In this document: positions 36,972-47,107 of the stretch, one piece after another | Numbering within the stretch: position 1 is the stretch's first letter | Layout: every line of letters begins with the position of its first letter | Source of the DNA: Allium sativum | Taxonomy: Eukaryota > Streptophyta > Magnoliopsida > Asparagales > Amaryllidaceae | Assembly: GCA_030737875.1 (NCBI GenBank) | Contig: CM060922.1 | Location: 753,807,603 to 753,871,602, forward strand | DNA length: 64,000 nt | Direction: 5' to 3' | The notes under the pieces: generated by a model | Seen by the model: the letters and a program-made list of their open reading frames with translations, nothing else | Databases searched by the model: none | What the model was told of the DNA's origin: nothing | Position numbers and translations under genes: made by a program

Positions 36972-38053
36972 TTAGACGTCAGCGGATGATGAGGAGGAAG
37001 ATGAGATTCCAAGTTTTCTTCCTCTTTTGCCAAAGAACTTGTTCATTTTAGAAGACATTTAGGTAAGAGTCTTCTTGATCTTCTTTTGGTTCTTGGCTAA
37101 TTTGGCTTGGTTTTTGACAAGTGTTTCTTTGGTTACGTTCCTTCTATTTGTTGGACATTCTATGCTTGCCAAAGAGGATTCTTTTTCGTCGATTTCCATT
37201 GGATTTTCTTCTTGTTGCATTCGAGCTTGCTTGTCCTCGAATGTAATTCGTAGGGCTTAAAAATGATTGGAATTTGCATAAGATTTATATTTCCCGAATT
37301 AAAAACCTTTCTAGGTACAAATTCCTCTCCTTTGAGATTCACTCTAAAATACTTAAAAATCCGAGTAAGATAAACTCCATGATAGAGTGTGTACTCTTTG
37401 GTGGACATTTCTTTAGGCTTAATCTCTTTCAAAATTACATCGACTCAATTAATATCATGAGTGCAAAAGATGGAAAAAAGGGCTTTTTGGACTTTAAGTG
37501 TAGGGTTATTGAAATTTCTGGAACGAGAAGTGAGGACATGTTGACAAGGAGGTTGATGATTCTTGCTTTTGGGCGAAAAAAGCAATTTTAAAATTCCAAA
37601 TGACTAGCACTTTCAAAGATTTTATGAAATGATTCCAAATCTGTTTCATCAATTTCAAATTCTGAAAAATCCAACCCCGTGCATTTACAATTTAAAATGG
37701 TACCCAAAATTTCACAATCCAAAATGATTTGAGTGCCTTTTATGCTACTTTATACTTGATTCTCATTTCGTTCGTAAAAGCCACGATTCAAGTTCGCATA
37801 AAACATTTTCTCGAGATTCAGGCAACATACTTCATCGTTATCCCGAGAGTCAATCAAACTTAGAATTTCATTTTGATGAAAAAGAGAATGAAGATCATAA
37901 GAAGGGAAATTTTCAAAGATAGCAAAGGCTCCTGTATTGATTTTCCATTTGCCATATAGTTAATATAGGATTAAATAGCTTCTGGATCATTATAGAGATG
38001 ACATTTGAGGGTTTTGGTCAATCTCATGTTTTTGGTGTACTTGAGGAAGCCAT
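36972..38053 (-). pseudogene. Broken gene like the putative plant transposon protein family
   Basis: The likely start is ATG at 38053 (MASSSTPKT), soon followed by stops. Reading on through frame changes gives MFYANLNRG..., V..SIKGTQIILD, RIINLLVNMSS and then YHGVYLTRIFKYFRVNLKGEE in the frame that ends at 37160. The FYANL, KG-x-I and LTRIF-x-HF-like blocks in this order match my memory of Pfam PF20167, a plant family named putative plant transposon protein. A small open piece, MSSKMNKFFGKRGRK followed by a serine run, ends at 36972 and may be its tail. Its function is unknown. It lies where pol would be expected in a Copia element. Confidence 0.55.
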
Positions 38054-38277
38054 TGGAGATAAGTTTTTGAAGAGAATAGAATGAAGATAGTTGTTTTAAA
38101 TTTTGAATGAGAGGTAGAGAAAACAAAACTAATAGATAAATAAATAGAGAGTGAACGGTCGTTACTTTTCTAAAAATAAGGACACCTTTTCAGACCATGG
38201 GAGTTGGTGAAAAGATGGAGGGAAGTTTGAAAGCTCAAACTCTTGAAATTCAAATTTTGAATTTCAAATAGTGGCAC

Positions 38278-38313
38278 ATATGTCCACGTGTCGATTTGGG
38301 TATGTCGACATAT
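38278..38313 (-). promoter_or_regulatory. 36-bp dyad, copy 3 (upstream of the PF20167-like gene)
   Basis: On the + strand, arm ATATGTCCACGT, spacer gtcgatttgggt and arm ATGTCGACATAT: 12-12-12 with two arm mismatches. It lies about 225 bp upstream of the ATG at 38053. A TATA-like ctatttattta near 38140-38150 on the minus strand lies between them, weaker than in copies 1 and 2. Confidence 0.65.
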
Positions 38314-38549
38314 ATGGCATTTTTCAAAAGACATCTTGATTTTTGACTTTGTTTTATTATGTTAACATTTTATATTTTCAGATTTATTATTTCTTGAAAT
38401 AATATTAATCAAACAAACATCTAAAATTAATTTTTATTATTTATTATTTCAAATTTGAATTTTAAAGTTCAAGTTTGAATTTCAAATTTTAAATTCAAAC
38501 AAGGCAAGCAATCAAAAAACATCCATAAGCATCCATTCAACCAATTCAA

Positions 38550-38865
38550 TCAAAAATTAATTATGATGTACCTGGTTTTTAGATCCACTTCTTCAATATT
38601 TTCTGATTTCTGAATCGTTGTAAACCACATATTTGAATTTCCAGTTCCTGGCTCTTCATCGCTTGATGGTAAGTCTGAATCATCTATAGTTGATGCATAT
38701 GCCCTTTTCCTCTTATTTGGCGAATTATTATTATCTGCTTGTTGATTTGATTTATCTAGATATGGATAAATTCTCTTTAGATGGCCTAATTTGTTCCAGT
38801 TGAAACATCTGTCACTGTTTCTTCTCGAACTTCTTTGATTATATCTCTGAAAATTATTTCTCATT
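38550..38865 (-). pseudogene. gag: Gag C-terminus of element S (Copia/Sirevirus-like)
   Basis: The frame from 38864 to 38550 encodes a basic segment, then a damaged zinc knuckle CFNWNKLGHLKRIYPYL in which both later cysteines are replaced (W and Y). A KRKRAYASTIDDSD..SSDEE tail follows. Knuckle, then a basic K/R patch, then a D/S/E-rich stretch is the usual ending of Sirevirus Gag. The N-terminal part is missing because element XY begins at 38866. Confidence 0.6.
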
Positions 38866-39904
38866 TGTAAGGACCGGTAACTTCCCCGTGAATGAAAGAG
38901 CGGATACTTTGCGGACAGGACAGGTCGGAACGCAAACAGAAGAACATTTCATTGTATATTACAACAATTTCATCAGATTACAAGAATATACAGAGTATGA
39001 ATAAATAAAATACATTCGATAAATATCAGAGATTACAATACATTACATAGCAGCGAAAAAATAATACAATATACAACTGAAGGAGATATACGGATACAGA
39101 GCTTTACGGATATCGCTCCCGCTGTAGATCAGGATCCTGTGAATATAAATCTACAAAACCAAAACTACTAGCTGCCCGTGTCAAAATAAGGGCACCCAGA
39201 GTTTAGGTTAAAACAATAAACAACAGGTCAGTCATGTGACTGGTGTGAGAACTAAAACAGTTATTTAAAACTTTACTTTAAATCAGATATATCAAGGGAT
39301 CACACCGTATAACATGGAACGGATTTCCTCCCAAGAATGTCAGTGCAAATAACAAAACAACGCAACGCTTTTTGAAAAATTGAAGCTATTATAAGACCCA
39401 GGTCCTATCACACAATGCAACGCAAGCTAGGGGATAGGGTTTTCCCTTATAATAGCCAAACAAGCTTGGTACGTTTAAAACAAATCATTTGATACTATTA
39501 TAAGTGCATAGTGTATAAAACAACTTCAAATCATAAGTATCAATAATTGACGGCATGGGTACCATATATCATGTCGCCATACTAGGCTCTACAATCAAAA
39601 CCGCAAAGTCACGTATTTGGAAATTGGATTTCCATCTGTGAACCGAGGCAAGGGATCATCCTCTACCGATTCGAGACAATTTAGCCCATGTCTCAGGAAC
39701 AGCCGGAACTGGCCTATGGATCGTCAGGGCCGGTCCACCGATGTGGATTATTATGCCTGAACACTACGTTTCCCCGCACTTTGGGGCGTAAATGAGCCAT
39801 ATGACTCCATCGGCTCCACACAGTCACCGATATATCCGAGCCGCCCCGCAACAGCAACAACCACACAGGTGAAAACAATATAAATGGCAAGGCTGGTAGG
39901 TCAC
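38866..39904 (-). repeat. Element XY 3' LTR, distal part
   Basis: It starts tgtaaggaccgg on the + strand, which is the LTR end on the minus strand, and matches 60764-61804 of LTR Y almost throughout. It stops at ggtaggtcac, where LTR Y continues tgacaccaccct without a break. This gives the empty site for ABC. Confidence 0.85.
39900..39904. repeat. Left target-site duplication of ABC (gtcac)
   Basis: gtcac precedes the TGTGACGG edge, and gtcat follows the far edge at 56382-56386. The uninterrupted LTR Y reads ggtaggtcactgacacc near 61793, so the two flanks join with one 5-base copy. The single mismatch is a C/T change. Confidence 0.82.
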
Positions 39905-42374
39905 TGTGACGGCTCGCCCCACACCAGCCGGCATTTCCTCCGAAAGTGTGCTATACACATGCCCAACTAGCACGGAACGGTCGCCAAAGAAAGGAAAGAA
40001 GAGAATGAACTAATCGGAAACCCTATAGAATGTCTCACAGTGCATGGAACAAAATATAATAATAATGTACTTGACATAAAACAGGTGAGACAGTGTATAA
40101 GCTGATAAATAAAACCAACATCAACGTCATCATCAGAGTAGCGGAAATCCAAATATAGCTTATTACAACTTTCCAAATTACTGTCTCTAAACAAAAGAAA
40201 GAAAGGTACACCGCTAATGCCCAAAGTAGTGACCGCAGCAAACAGGGAGAATGTCTATATATATATATATATATATCATACGTGGAAGCCTCCTGCTCGT
40301 CTCCGGTACAGCTACTCGTGCATAGCACCTAACCTGTCTCTAGTCTGCTCGAGAGAGCACCCAGAGTAATAAGAAGAGACATAAAACTCTAGGTCAGACA
40401 AAAAGTCTGGTATGAGCGATAAGCAGCTAAACAGAACAATAACAGGTATACTAAACCATCCTGAACCTGGACCTACAACTAAAGAGTTAGCACTACATAC
40501 CATACAATACTCTAAGGTGCCACTGAACAGATGGTGTAAAGATAACGGGGGTGGGGGTGTGCAAGTCATAATGATGGCAAATTAATCAAACATAGCAACC
40601 ATCCTCACATCTCTCACTCGGTGCGTAATGCATACGATATCTACTGCTTCGATCACTAGACCCATCGAAGTAGTGACGGAGTTCGACTTGTACAACTACT
40701 GCTACTACCAAGCTCACCACATGGAGTCATGACCAAATCTTTACAAATGACCCCACTTCATTGGTCTATAGCTCTTTAGTCATACCTAGGCCACTATGGC
40801 CCTGAATCCGTTCACGTACCCCCTACACATAGTGATCCAAAGTTATAGACATCGACAACCCCTTAGCGCACGTCCTGCAGCAAAGCCCAATCATGAAGTT
40901 CACTCGTTGGTTCCCATCTGGATCCTGAGTCAAAACTACTCATTTGGACTACCTTTGCATCTCGGGTTTGGTCATCATCTTCGGATCGGTCTTCATTCAG
41001 TTCGTGATCATCATCTAGGCTCGGGTTCATATCGGTTCGTAGTACCCTCTCCAGATCGGTTCGGATCGTAGTGACCTTCCTCCAGCGGTTCGGATCGGGG
41101 TCCACTCCTCCTGGCTTCATGGAAAACTCCTCTAGTTTGGTCCTTCTTCCCAAGCACCCCGGATCGGGTCGGGTCTCTCAAGATTCTCCATGGTGCATCG
41201 GTTCGGGTCAGAGTGGCACACGAGAGGCGGAGAGGGTCATGGGTTCGGGTCCAGATCGTCTCATGGATACAACAGCTTGGAGGGGCGGTTCGGTTCGCGG
41301 AGAGGTTTCTTGGCCGGTTCGGTTCGGGCTCCTTCCTCCGATCCGATCCGAATCGACCAAATTCCTACACTTCTTTCTTGCGACTGTTTAAGCCATTCAA
41401 TGGCGTTTTCGACCAATCTAACTATTCTAAACAATCACAATTCATACCAAACAATCATAGGAACATATAACATCAACCACAAACATCAAAACAATAACTT
41501 GATAGGTTAAAATAGATCAAACATAGCCAAAACCCTATATTTTCACTTAAGCGTACTTAAGCAAAAATAATGATAGGATTAACAAAACTTAACAAAATTA
41601 GCCAAATTTTCTAACAGAGGTCTAAAACAATATTTCCGAATTTATGAATATTTTTCTAGAATTTTATCATGTCTAATTTCGTTAATCCTCACTAATCACC
41701 CTTAATTAACCGTAATTAGTGCAAAACTATGCAAATCACTCACCTTGGCCAAAAAAAATCTTTAGAACTGAAAGTCTACAGTTTGGGCGCGAATACCAAT
41801 GTAACACAACAGCTCTACCTCGATTCTTGTGCTAATCCGCCTTGATTTGATGTTGTTGAGCCTAATCCTTGATTAGAAAGTGATTTGGAGGTGTTTTAGA
41901 GGTTGAGGCCATTGTTAGGGTTTCTAAGAGGTAAGTGGTGGCTATAAAACTGAAATGAAATGAAAACCTAACTCATTTCAGCCTCTCCATAACCCTAATC
42001 CTGAAATGGGTTATGGGTCCATTTACTAATCACCTCATTTGGCCCGGTTAAGCAGTTTTTCACCTTCTGAAACTCATTTCAGCCATAGCTCCCAAACGAT
42101 AAGTCCGTTTTCCACATGTGACCACTCTACGGAAAGGTAAACCATCATCCGAAGTCAATGAAGTGGTTTCAGGTCAAAACTCCATTCCCATCAAAAGTTA
42201 TGGCCAGAAAAAGATCAGCTAGGGGCAAAACGGTCATTTAAAAATCGGGAAAAATCAAGAACATGGGAAATGATCCCAATAGTCATCTCCCAAAGTTACA
42301 TGACCATACGACTTCGTATGTGAAAGAAACAAATATTCTACGATCCTATGATGCGTAGAATGCGGGTCGTTACA
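39905..42374 (-). repeat. ABC LTR A (3' LTR of the array)
   Basis: On the minus strand it begins TGTAACGACCCGC at 42374 and ends CCGTCACA at 39905. It contains a TA run at 40257-40276 and a segment rich in tcggttcgg words (about 40980-41360). Overlapping open frames in that GC-rich segment occur in several phases on both strands and lack protein motifs. Confidence 0.92.
40980..41360. repeat. GGTTCGG/GATCGG-rich simple repeat in LTR A
   Basis: An irregular cluster of gatcgg, ggttcgg and atccgatc words contrasts with the AT-rich surroundings. The same cluster lies in LTR B (about 48180-48570) and LTR C (about 54970-55370). It generates the long overlapping but non-protein-like open frames there. 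Confidence 0.7.
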
Positions 42375-42389
42375 CTCTCCCCCCTTAAG
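42375..42389 (-). other. Polypurine tract of ABC internal 1
   Basis: On the minus strand cttaaggggggagag directly precedes LTR A and follows the text ttcggggatgaaattt. Confidence 0.9.
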
Positions 42390-42528
42390 AAATTTCATCC
42401 CCGAAATTCCTCAACCCAAAACATACAAAGGATCCCGCATGCCTACCAATCATATATAACAATCAAACATGCAAAACAACAAAACAACTTATCCTAGCAT
42501 GTGGAAAGACTAAATCGAAGCTGAAATC

Positions 42529-43083
42529 TTACCAGGCGAAGAGTTCTGGATACATCTTCCTAATGCTCTCCTCTGTCTCCCAAGTACAGTCATTCTCATT
42601 CTCGCCCCACTGAACTTTGACTAATTTCACCTCCTTCCTTCGAAGCTGCTTCGTATCGTTCCCAACAATACGCATAGGCTTGCGGTTCCCCACCGCCTCG
42701 GGTTCAACTTCGATATCATCCAACTGGTCAGGTGAAATAGTCGCATTTGGGTCGTATACGAACTTTCTTAACTGGGAAACATGAAATACGTTGTGAACTC
42801 CTGCTATCTTCTCTGGTAACTCAACTTTATATGCCAAATTCCCAATTTGCTTAAGAACTGGGAATGGACCAACAAATCTTGGTGCTAACTTGCCTCACTT
42901 GCCAAATCGTATCACGCTCTTCAATGGAGAAATCTTGATAAACACCAAGTCACCAATGGAGAATTTTAATTCTCTTCTCCTTTTATCAGCATAACTCTTC
43001 TGCCTATCTTGGGCAGCCTTTATTCGCTGTTGGATAACCTTAATCTTGTCTGAAGTTTCTCTTATCACATCGGGTCCAAGCAC
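42529..43083 (-). pseudogene. pol: Integrase C-terminus and chromodomain, ABC internal 1
   Basis: The frame 43083-42895 reads into the GPY/F module and stops at RFGK (R codon changed to tga, compared with internal 2). The frame 42837-42529 holds NVFHVSQLRKFV and the chromodomain VKLVKVQWGENENDCTWETE, and ends at 42529. A chromodomain tail directs integration to particular chromatin. Confidence 0.85.
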
Positions 43084-43104
43084 AAATTTCTCACCAGTTT
43101 CTAC

Positions 43105-43812
43105 CTAACATGACGGTGAGTTGCACGGTCTTCCGTACAAAGCTTCAAACGGAGCCATACCAATACTGGATTGATAACTATCATTATATGCAAACTCTAC
43201 TAGATGCAAATGGTCATCCCATGATCCACCAAAATCCAATATGCAAGCTCTCAAGAGATCTTCTAACACTCGATTCACCCTCTCTGTCTGCCCATCGGTT
43301 TGAGGATGATACGAGGTACTGAGATGTAGTTCTGATCCTAACGCCTCTTGTAAACTCTTCCAAAATCTACTAGTGAACAAAGGATCTCGGTCGCCCACAA
43401 TGCCTTAGGGTATTCCATGAAATCTCACTACCCACTTTATATACAGTTCCGCTAATTTAGTTGCCGTCCTGTTTGACTTGACGAGGATGAATCTTGCACT
43501 TTTGGTCAATCGGTCCACAATCACCCAAATGCTATCATGGCCCGATCTAGTCCTTGGTAACCCATCAATGAAATCCATTGACACTTGTTCCCATTTCCAT
43601 TTTGGAATTTCTAATGGTTGTAACAAACCACTAGGCTTCTTTTGCTCAGCTTTAACTAGCTGGCAATTCATGCATTTGGATATAAACTTCCCAATGTCTT
43701 TTTTCATCCCTTCCCAGTAGTATGTCTGCTTCATGTCTTGGTACATCTTGTTACCACCGGGGTGTATATTTAGTTTTGAGTGATGACATTCTCTAAGCAC
43801 TTCATCTCTCAA
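43105..43812 (-). pseudogene. pol: Integrase core, ABC internal 1
   Basis: H2C2 (CHHSKLNIHPGG...CMNCQLVKAEQ) is at 43790-43650. Catalytic D is in VSMDFIDGLPRT, D in GDRDPLF and E in [13 protein letters not shown] stop after FHGIP (aaa to taa relative to internal 2) separates the two frames, and a tgg-to-tag stop ends the second at 43105. A one-base loss near 43812 puts this piece out of frame with the RT-RNase H frame. Confidence 0.88.
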
Positions 43813-45209
43813 TCCTTGACATTGGGTACAACTAGTCTTCCATTCTTTCTAAGCCATCCATCTCGATCAAGCCCATACTTGTTCCTATCTCCGTCGATTC
43901 CCATCTTTAACTTTGAGATGATTTCCAATAGGTTAGGATCGTTCCTCTGACTGGAACCAATCCGCTCAATCAAAGTGGGTCTGATCGTCAAATTTGCTAA
44001 CGTTTCTGGATCCAACTCGCACTTTGGTCTGAAATCGTACCCAGCGATGTACTCTAGTTGCTTCCATTCTAGAAACATAGCCCCAAAACTGGCATGTCTT
44101 CTACTCAACGCATCAGCCACCGCATTGCCCTTTCCTAGTGTATATGCGATGTCGAAATCATAGGAAGCCAATAATTCTAACCATCTTTGCTGCCGGAGAT
44201 TTAGATCTTTCTGAGAGAAGAGATACTTTAACGATTTATGATCGGAAAACAACCCGAATCCTTCTCCCAAGAGATAATATCTCCACATCTTCAGTGCAAA
44301 CATGATCGCTGCCAATTCCAAATCATGGGTAGGGTATCTTTTCTCATGAAGTTTCAGTTGCCGACTTGCATAAGCTACAACCCTACCTCCTTGCATCAAT
44401 ACAGCACCTAGTCCGATACCACATGCATCCGTATATACCATCATTTCTTCATTCCCCTTAGGAATGACTAACACTGGTGCACATGTCAACTTTTCCTTTA
44501 GGCTCTTGAATGCATTCTCGCACTTTTCGTCCCAGATGAAAGCTTGATTCTTCTTGGTCACCTGAGTCAATGGTGCTGCTATCTTGGAGAAGTCTTGGAT
44601 AAACTTACGATAATATCCATCTAACCCCAAGAAATTTCTTATGTCCGTTGCATTCTTGGGCGTAGACCAATCTTGTACCATAGCCACCTTCGTAAGATCC
44701 ACGGCAATACCATTCTCTGAAACAACATGGCCCAAGAATCTCACTTCCCTCCTCCAGAAGTGACACTTAGAAAACTTTGCTTTAAATTGGTGTTTTCTTA
44801 ACACCTCCATCACTATTCTTAAATGTTCCTTGTGTTCTTCCTCTGTCCTTGAATAAACAAGTATATCATCCACGAACACAAGAACAAAATTATTCAACTG
44901 ATCCCTGAATACTCTATTCAAAAGATCCACAAAATATGCTGGGGCGTTGGTCAGCCCGAATGGCATGACCAACCACTCATAAAATACAGACGGTGTCCGA
45001 AATGCCGTTTTAGTTATACTCTCAGCTTCCATTCTAAGCTGATGAAAACCTGTCACGAGATCCAATTGAGAGAATACTCTCGCGCCACTTAACTGATCAA
45101 ACAAATCATCTATCTGCGGTAGAGGATACTTGTTCTTCCTCGTCACCTTATTCAACTCGCGGTAGTCTACACACAAACGAACGGAACCATCCACCTTGGT
45201 AGCAAACAC
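43809..45209 (-). pseudogene. pol: Reverse transcriptase and RNase H, ABC internal 1
   Basis: A 466-codon uninterrupted frame. RT motifs are [13 protein letters not shown] (residues about 47-59), [13 protein letters not shown] (81-93) and the catalytic [10 protein letters not shown] (111-120). RNase H follows, with [32 protein letters not shown] and [15 protein letters not shown], then the connection toward integrase. It is cut from the upstream part by a stop (gaa to taa) at 45227-45225. It is the best-preserved Pol segment in the window. Confidence 0.92.
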
Positions 45210-45224
45210 AACTGGTGCTCCCCA

Positions 45225-45947
45225 TTAAGAAACACTCCTTCTGATATATGCCTTCTTCAAAATATCGCTGACTTGCACCTCGAGCTCTCGCTGCTTCCTT
45301 GGTGCCATACGACGAAGTGGCATCACTATAGGCCTGGCATCTTTCACTAAATCAATATGGAACTCATTCTCTCGGTGTGGTGGAAGCCCGGTCACTTCCT
45401 CGAAGACGTCCGGATACTGGCCAATCACGGGCAAACCTGACAACTCACTATGCGGGATGTCGAGGGAATTTAGAAAACTAGCCATTACCCCATCACCGGG
45501 TAGACCACCAAACACTATCCTATGCCCATCATCCGCTCTAGCTGTCACCAAAAAGCCCTCACTGTCTAACACCACCCCGTATCTTTGGAGCCAATCGACT
45601 CCCAAAATAATGCCAAACCCAGTAAAGCCCAAAACAAAGCACTCACAAACAAACATGCATCCATGACTCGATAAGACCACATTGCGACAAATCATGTTAA
45701 GATTAGTCGAACCACCAATCGGGTTCATCACTACTAAAGGTCTATCGACAATCTCGGGCTCCAATCCAAACCTATCTACCAGGTCACTAGATATGAAAGA
45801 ACTGGAAGCTCCGGTATCAAACAAAACTCTAACAGGAACATCATAAACAAAAAGCATACCTTGAACAACAACATTCTTTCCTTTCTCCGCCACAGTTGGG
45901 GCATTCGACGAAGAAGGAATAACATTAAAGGCATATGCTTTCACCAC
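45225..45947 (-). pseudogene. pol: Protease and RT start, ABC internal 1
   Basis: A 240-codon frame with the aspartic protease active site VRVLFDTGASSSFI and the second protease block GFGIILGVDWL. The RT approach motif GLPPHRE...IDLVKDARPI follows, ending in RRSVS then a stop. It is separated from Gag by a cag-to-tag stop just after PPKEK. The protease motif is intact here, unlike in internal 2. Confidence 0.88.
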
Positions 45948-46903
45948 CTACTTTTCTTTAGGGGGTTGCGGACACTTGTCCTTGTGATGTCCCACTTGGC
46001 CACAGTTGAAGCACTTCCTATCCGCTGGCTTGGCCCGACACTCTTTGGCATAGTGGCCCTTCTTACCACAGCTGAAGCACTCAACATCTTGCTTATTTTT
46101 TTCTTCTGGCCATCCTTGGTCTGATTCTGCTTTCTCTTATTCTAAGAACCATTCTTGCCTCCACCGCTTGCTTGCGGCTTTGGATCCTCTGCAGATGCGA
46201 CCTCAGTCTTCGACTTAGGGTAAAGACTCTTTGACCTCAATGCTTTCCCCACAGTCGATTCAAACGTCTCATCGATATGGTTAATAAGCCTTTCCCCTAA
46301 GTATCCATCCAAACCAGTTATGAACTTCTCGTTCTTCTTCTCGGCAGTATCAATAAGAGATAACCCATATTTCGATAAAGTGTCGAATTCGGCAATATAC
46401 TCCGAGACAGCTCTACCATTCTGCTTGAGTTCCAAGAATTTCTTAAATAACACTGACTTCTGAGCAGCTGGAATGAACTTATCGCTAAAGCGAGCCTTAA
46501 ACTGCTCCCAAGTAATCTGATCCTCGGGAGTAGCTGCCTTTATAGCATTCCACCAATTCATTGCCCGTCCTTGCAGCTGACGGGATGCTAGCCTTCTGTT
46601 CATCGCATCGTCGATACCCAAGTCTTCGAAGATATGCTCGCAGCTATCCAACCAATCCTGAACATCCGTAGCCGACTCCGTTCCGTGGAACGACTTCCCA
46701 CCAAGACTAGTATAATCCTTATTCAGCTTGGCGAAATTGGCCCTAGGCGCCTGCACTATTGGACCACCACCATTACCATTATTTGGAGTTTCCCTCTGCA
46801 CATCCCTAAGCATCTCTCTCATGAGGTCAGTAAACATCGTCCTCATGTCAGCAGTATTACCATTATTGGCTCCTCTACCAGAACCTCTTGCGTATCGGCT
46901 CAT
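45948..46903 (-). pseudogene. gag: Gag of ABC internal 1
   Basis: The ATG at 46903 opens a 253-codon frame: a glycine-rich start, then the Gag core with ESATDVQDWLDSCEHIF and FLELKQNGRAVSEYIAEFDTL. It ends with a stop after GGGKNGS (cag to tag). Beyond it, in a shifted frame after a one-base loss, are two zinc knuckles, CFSCGKKGHYAKEC and CFNCGQVGHHKDKC, best read in internal 2. Confidence 0.88.
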
Positions 46904-47093
46904 CGTTCAATCTGTAAAGACAAAATGATTAACCATCTCCATAGTGGTGCCAGTGCAGTGCGACTTCATCCTTAGCTATACTAATAGTATATATACATAG
47001 CTTTTGAAAACCAAAATAATCACAAATACTTGCTCTCATATACATATACTATCTCTCCCTGGTGACTTCCTTAGGTTAACTACACAACCTAGA

Positions 47094-47105
47094 GCTCTGA
47101 AACAA
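47094..47105 (-). other. Primer-binding site of ABC internal 1, mutated
   Basis: On the minus strand the site reads ttgtttcagagc instead of tggtatcagagc, and it abuts LTR B. Internal 2 keeps the canonical site. Confidence 0.75.
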
Positions 47106-47107
47106 AG

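Larger units (their letters stand above)
23274..38865 (-). mobile_element. Element S: Copia/Sirevirus-like element, partial, hosting E
   Basis: On the minus strand this shows a Gag C-terminus (38865-38550), a PF20167-like gene (38053-37160), a short ORF (25390-25066), a polypurine tract and a 3' LTR (24571-23274). Element E (25545-36719) is inserted in the middle. The 5' part is cut off by element XY at 38866. The 'gatgatgacaa...aggggaga' text before the LTR and the Gag C-terminal pattern are typical of Sirevirus-type Copia elements. No protease, integrase or RT was found between Gag and the 3' LTR, so this is a non-autonomous or internally replaced derivative. Confidence 0.65.

Noticed and set aside
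40796..41510. Several overlapping open frames of 80-108 codons on both strands in LTR A (repeated in B and C).
   Set aside because: They are open in three or more phases because of ggttcgg/gatcgg-type repeats. They recur in B and C because LTRs are copies, and no phase is better conserved than the others.
43110..43322. Plus-strand open frames opposite the ABC pol genes (for example 43110-43322, 43478-43720, 52008-52478).
   Set aside because: They are antisense shadows of conserved pol segments on the minus strand.
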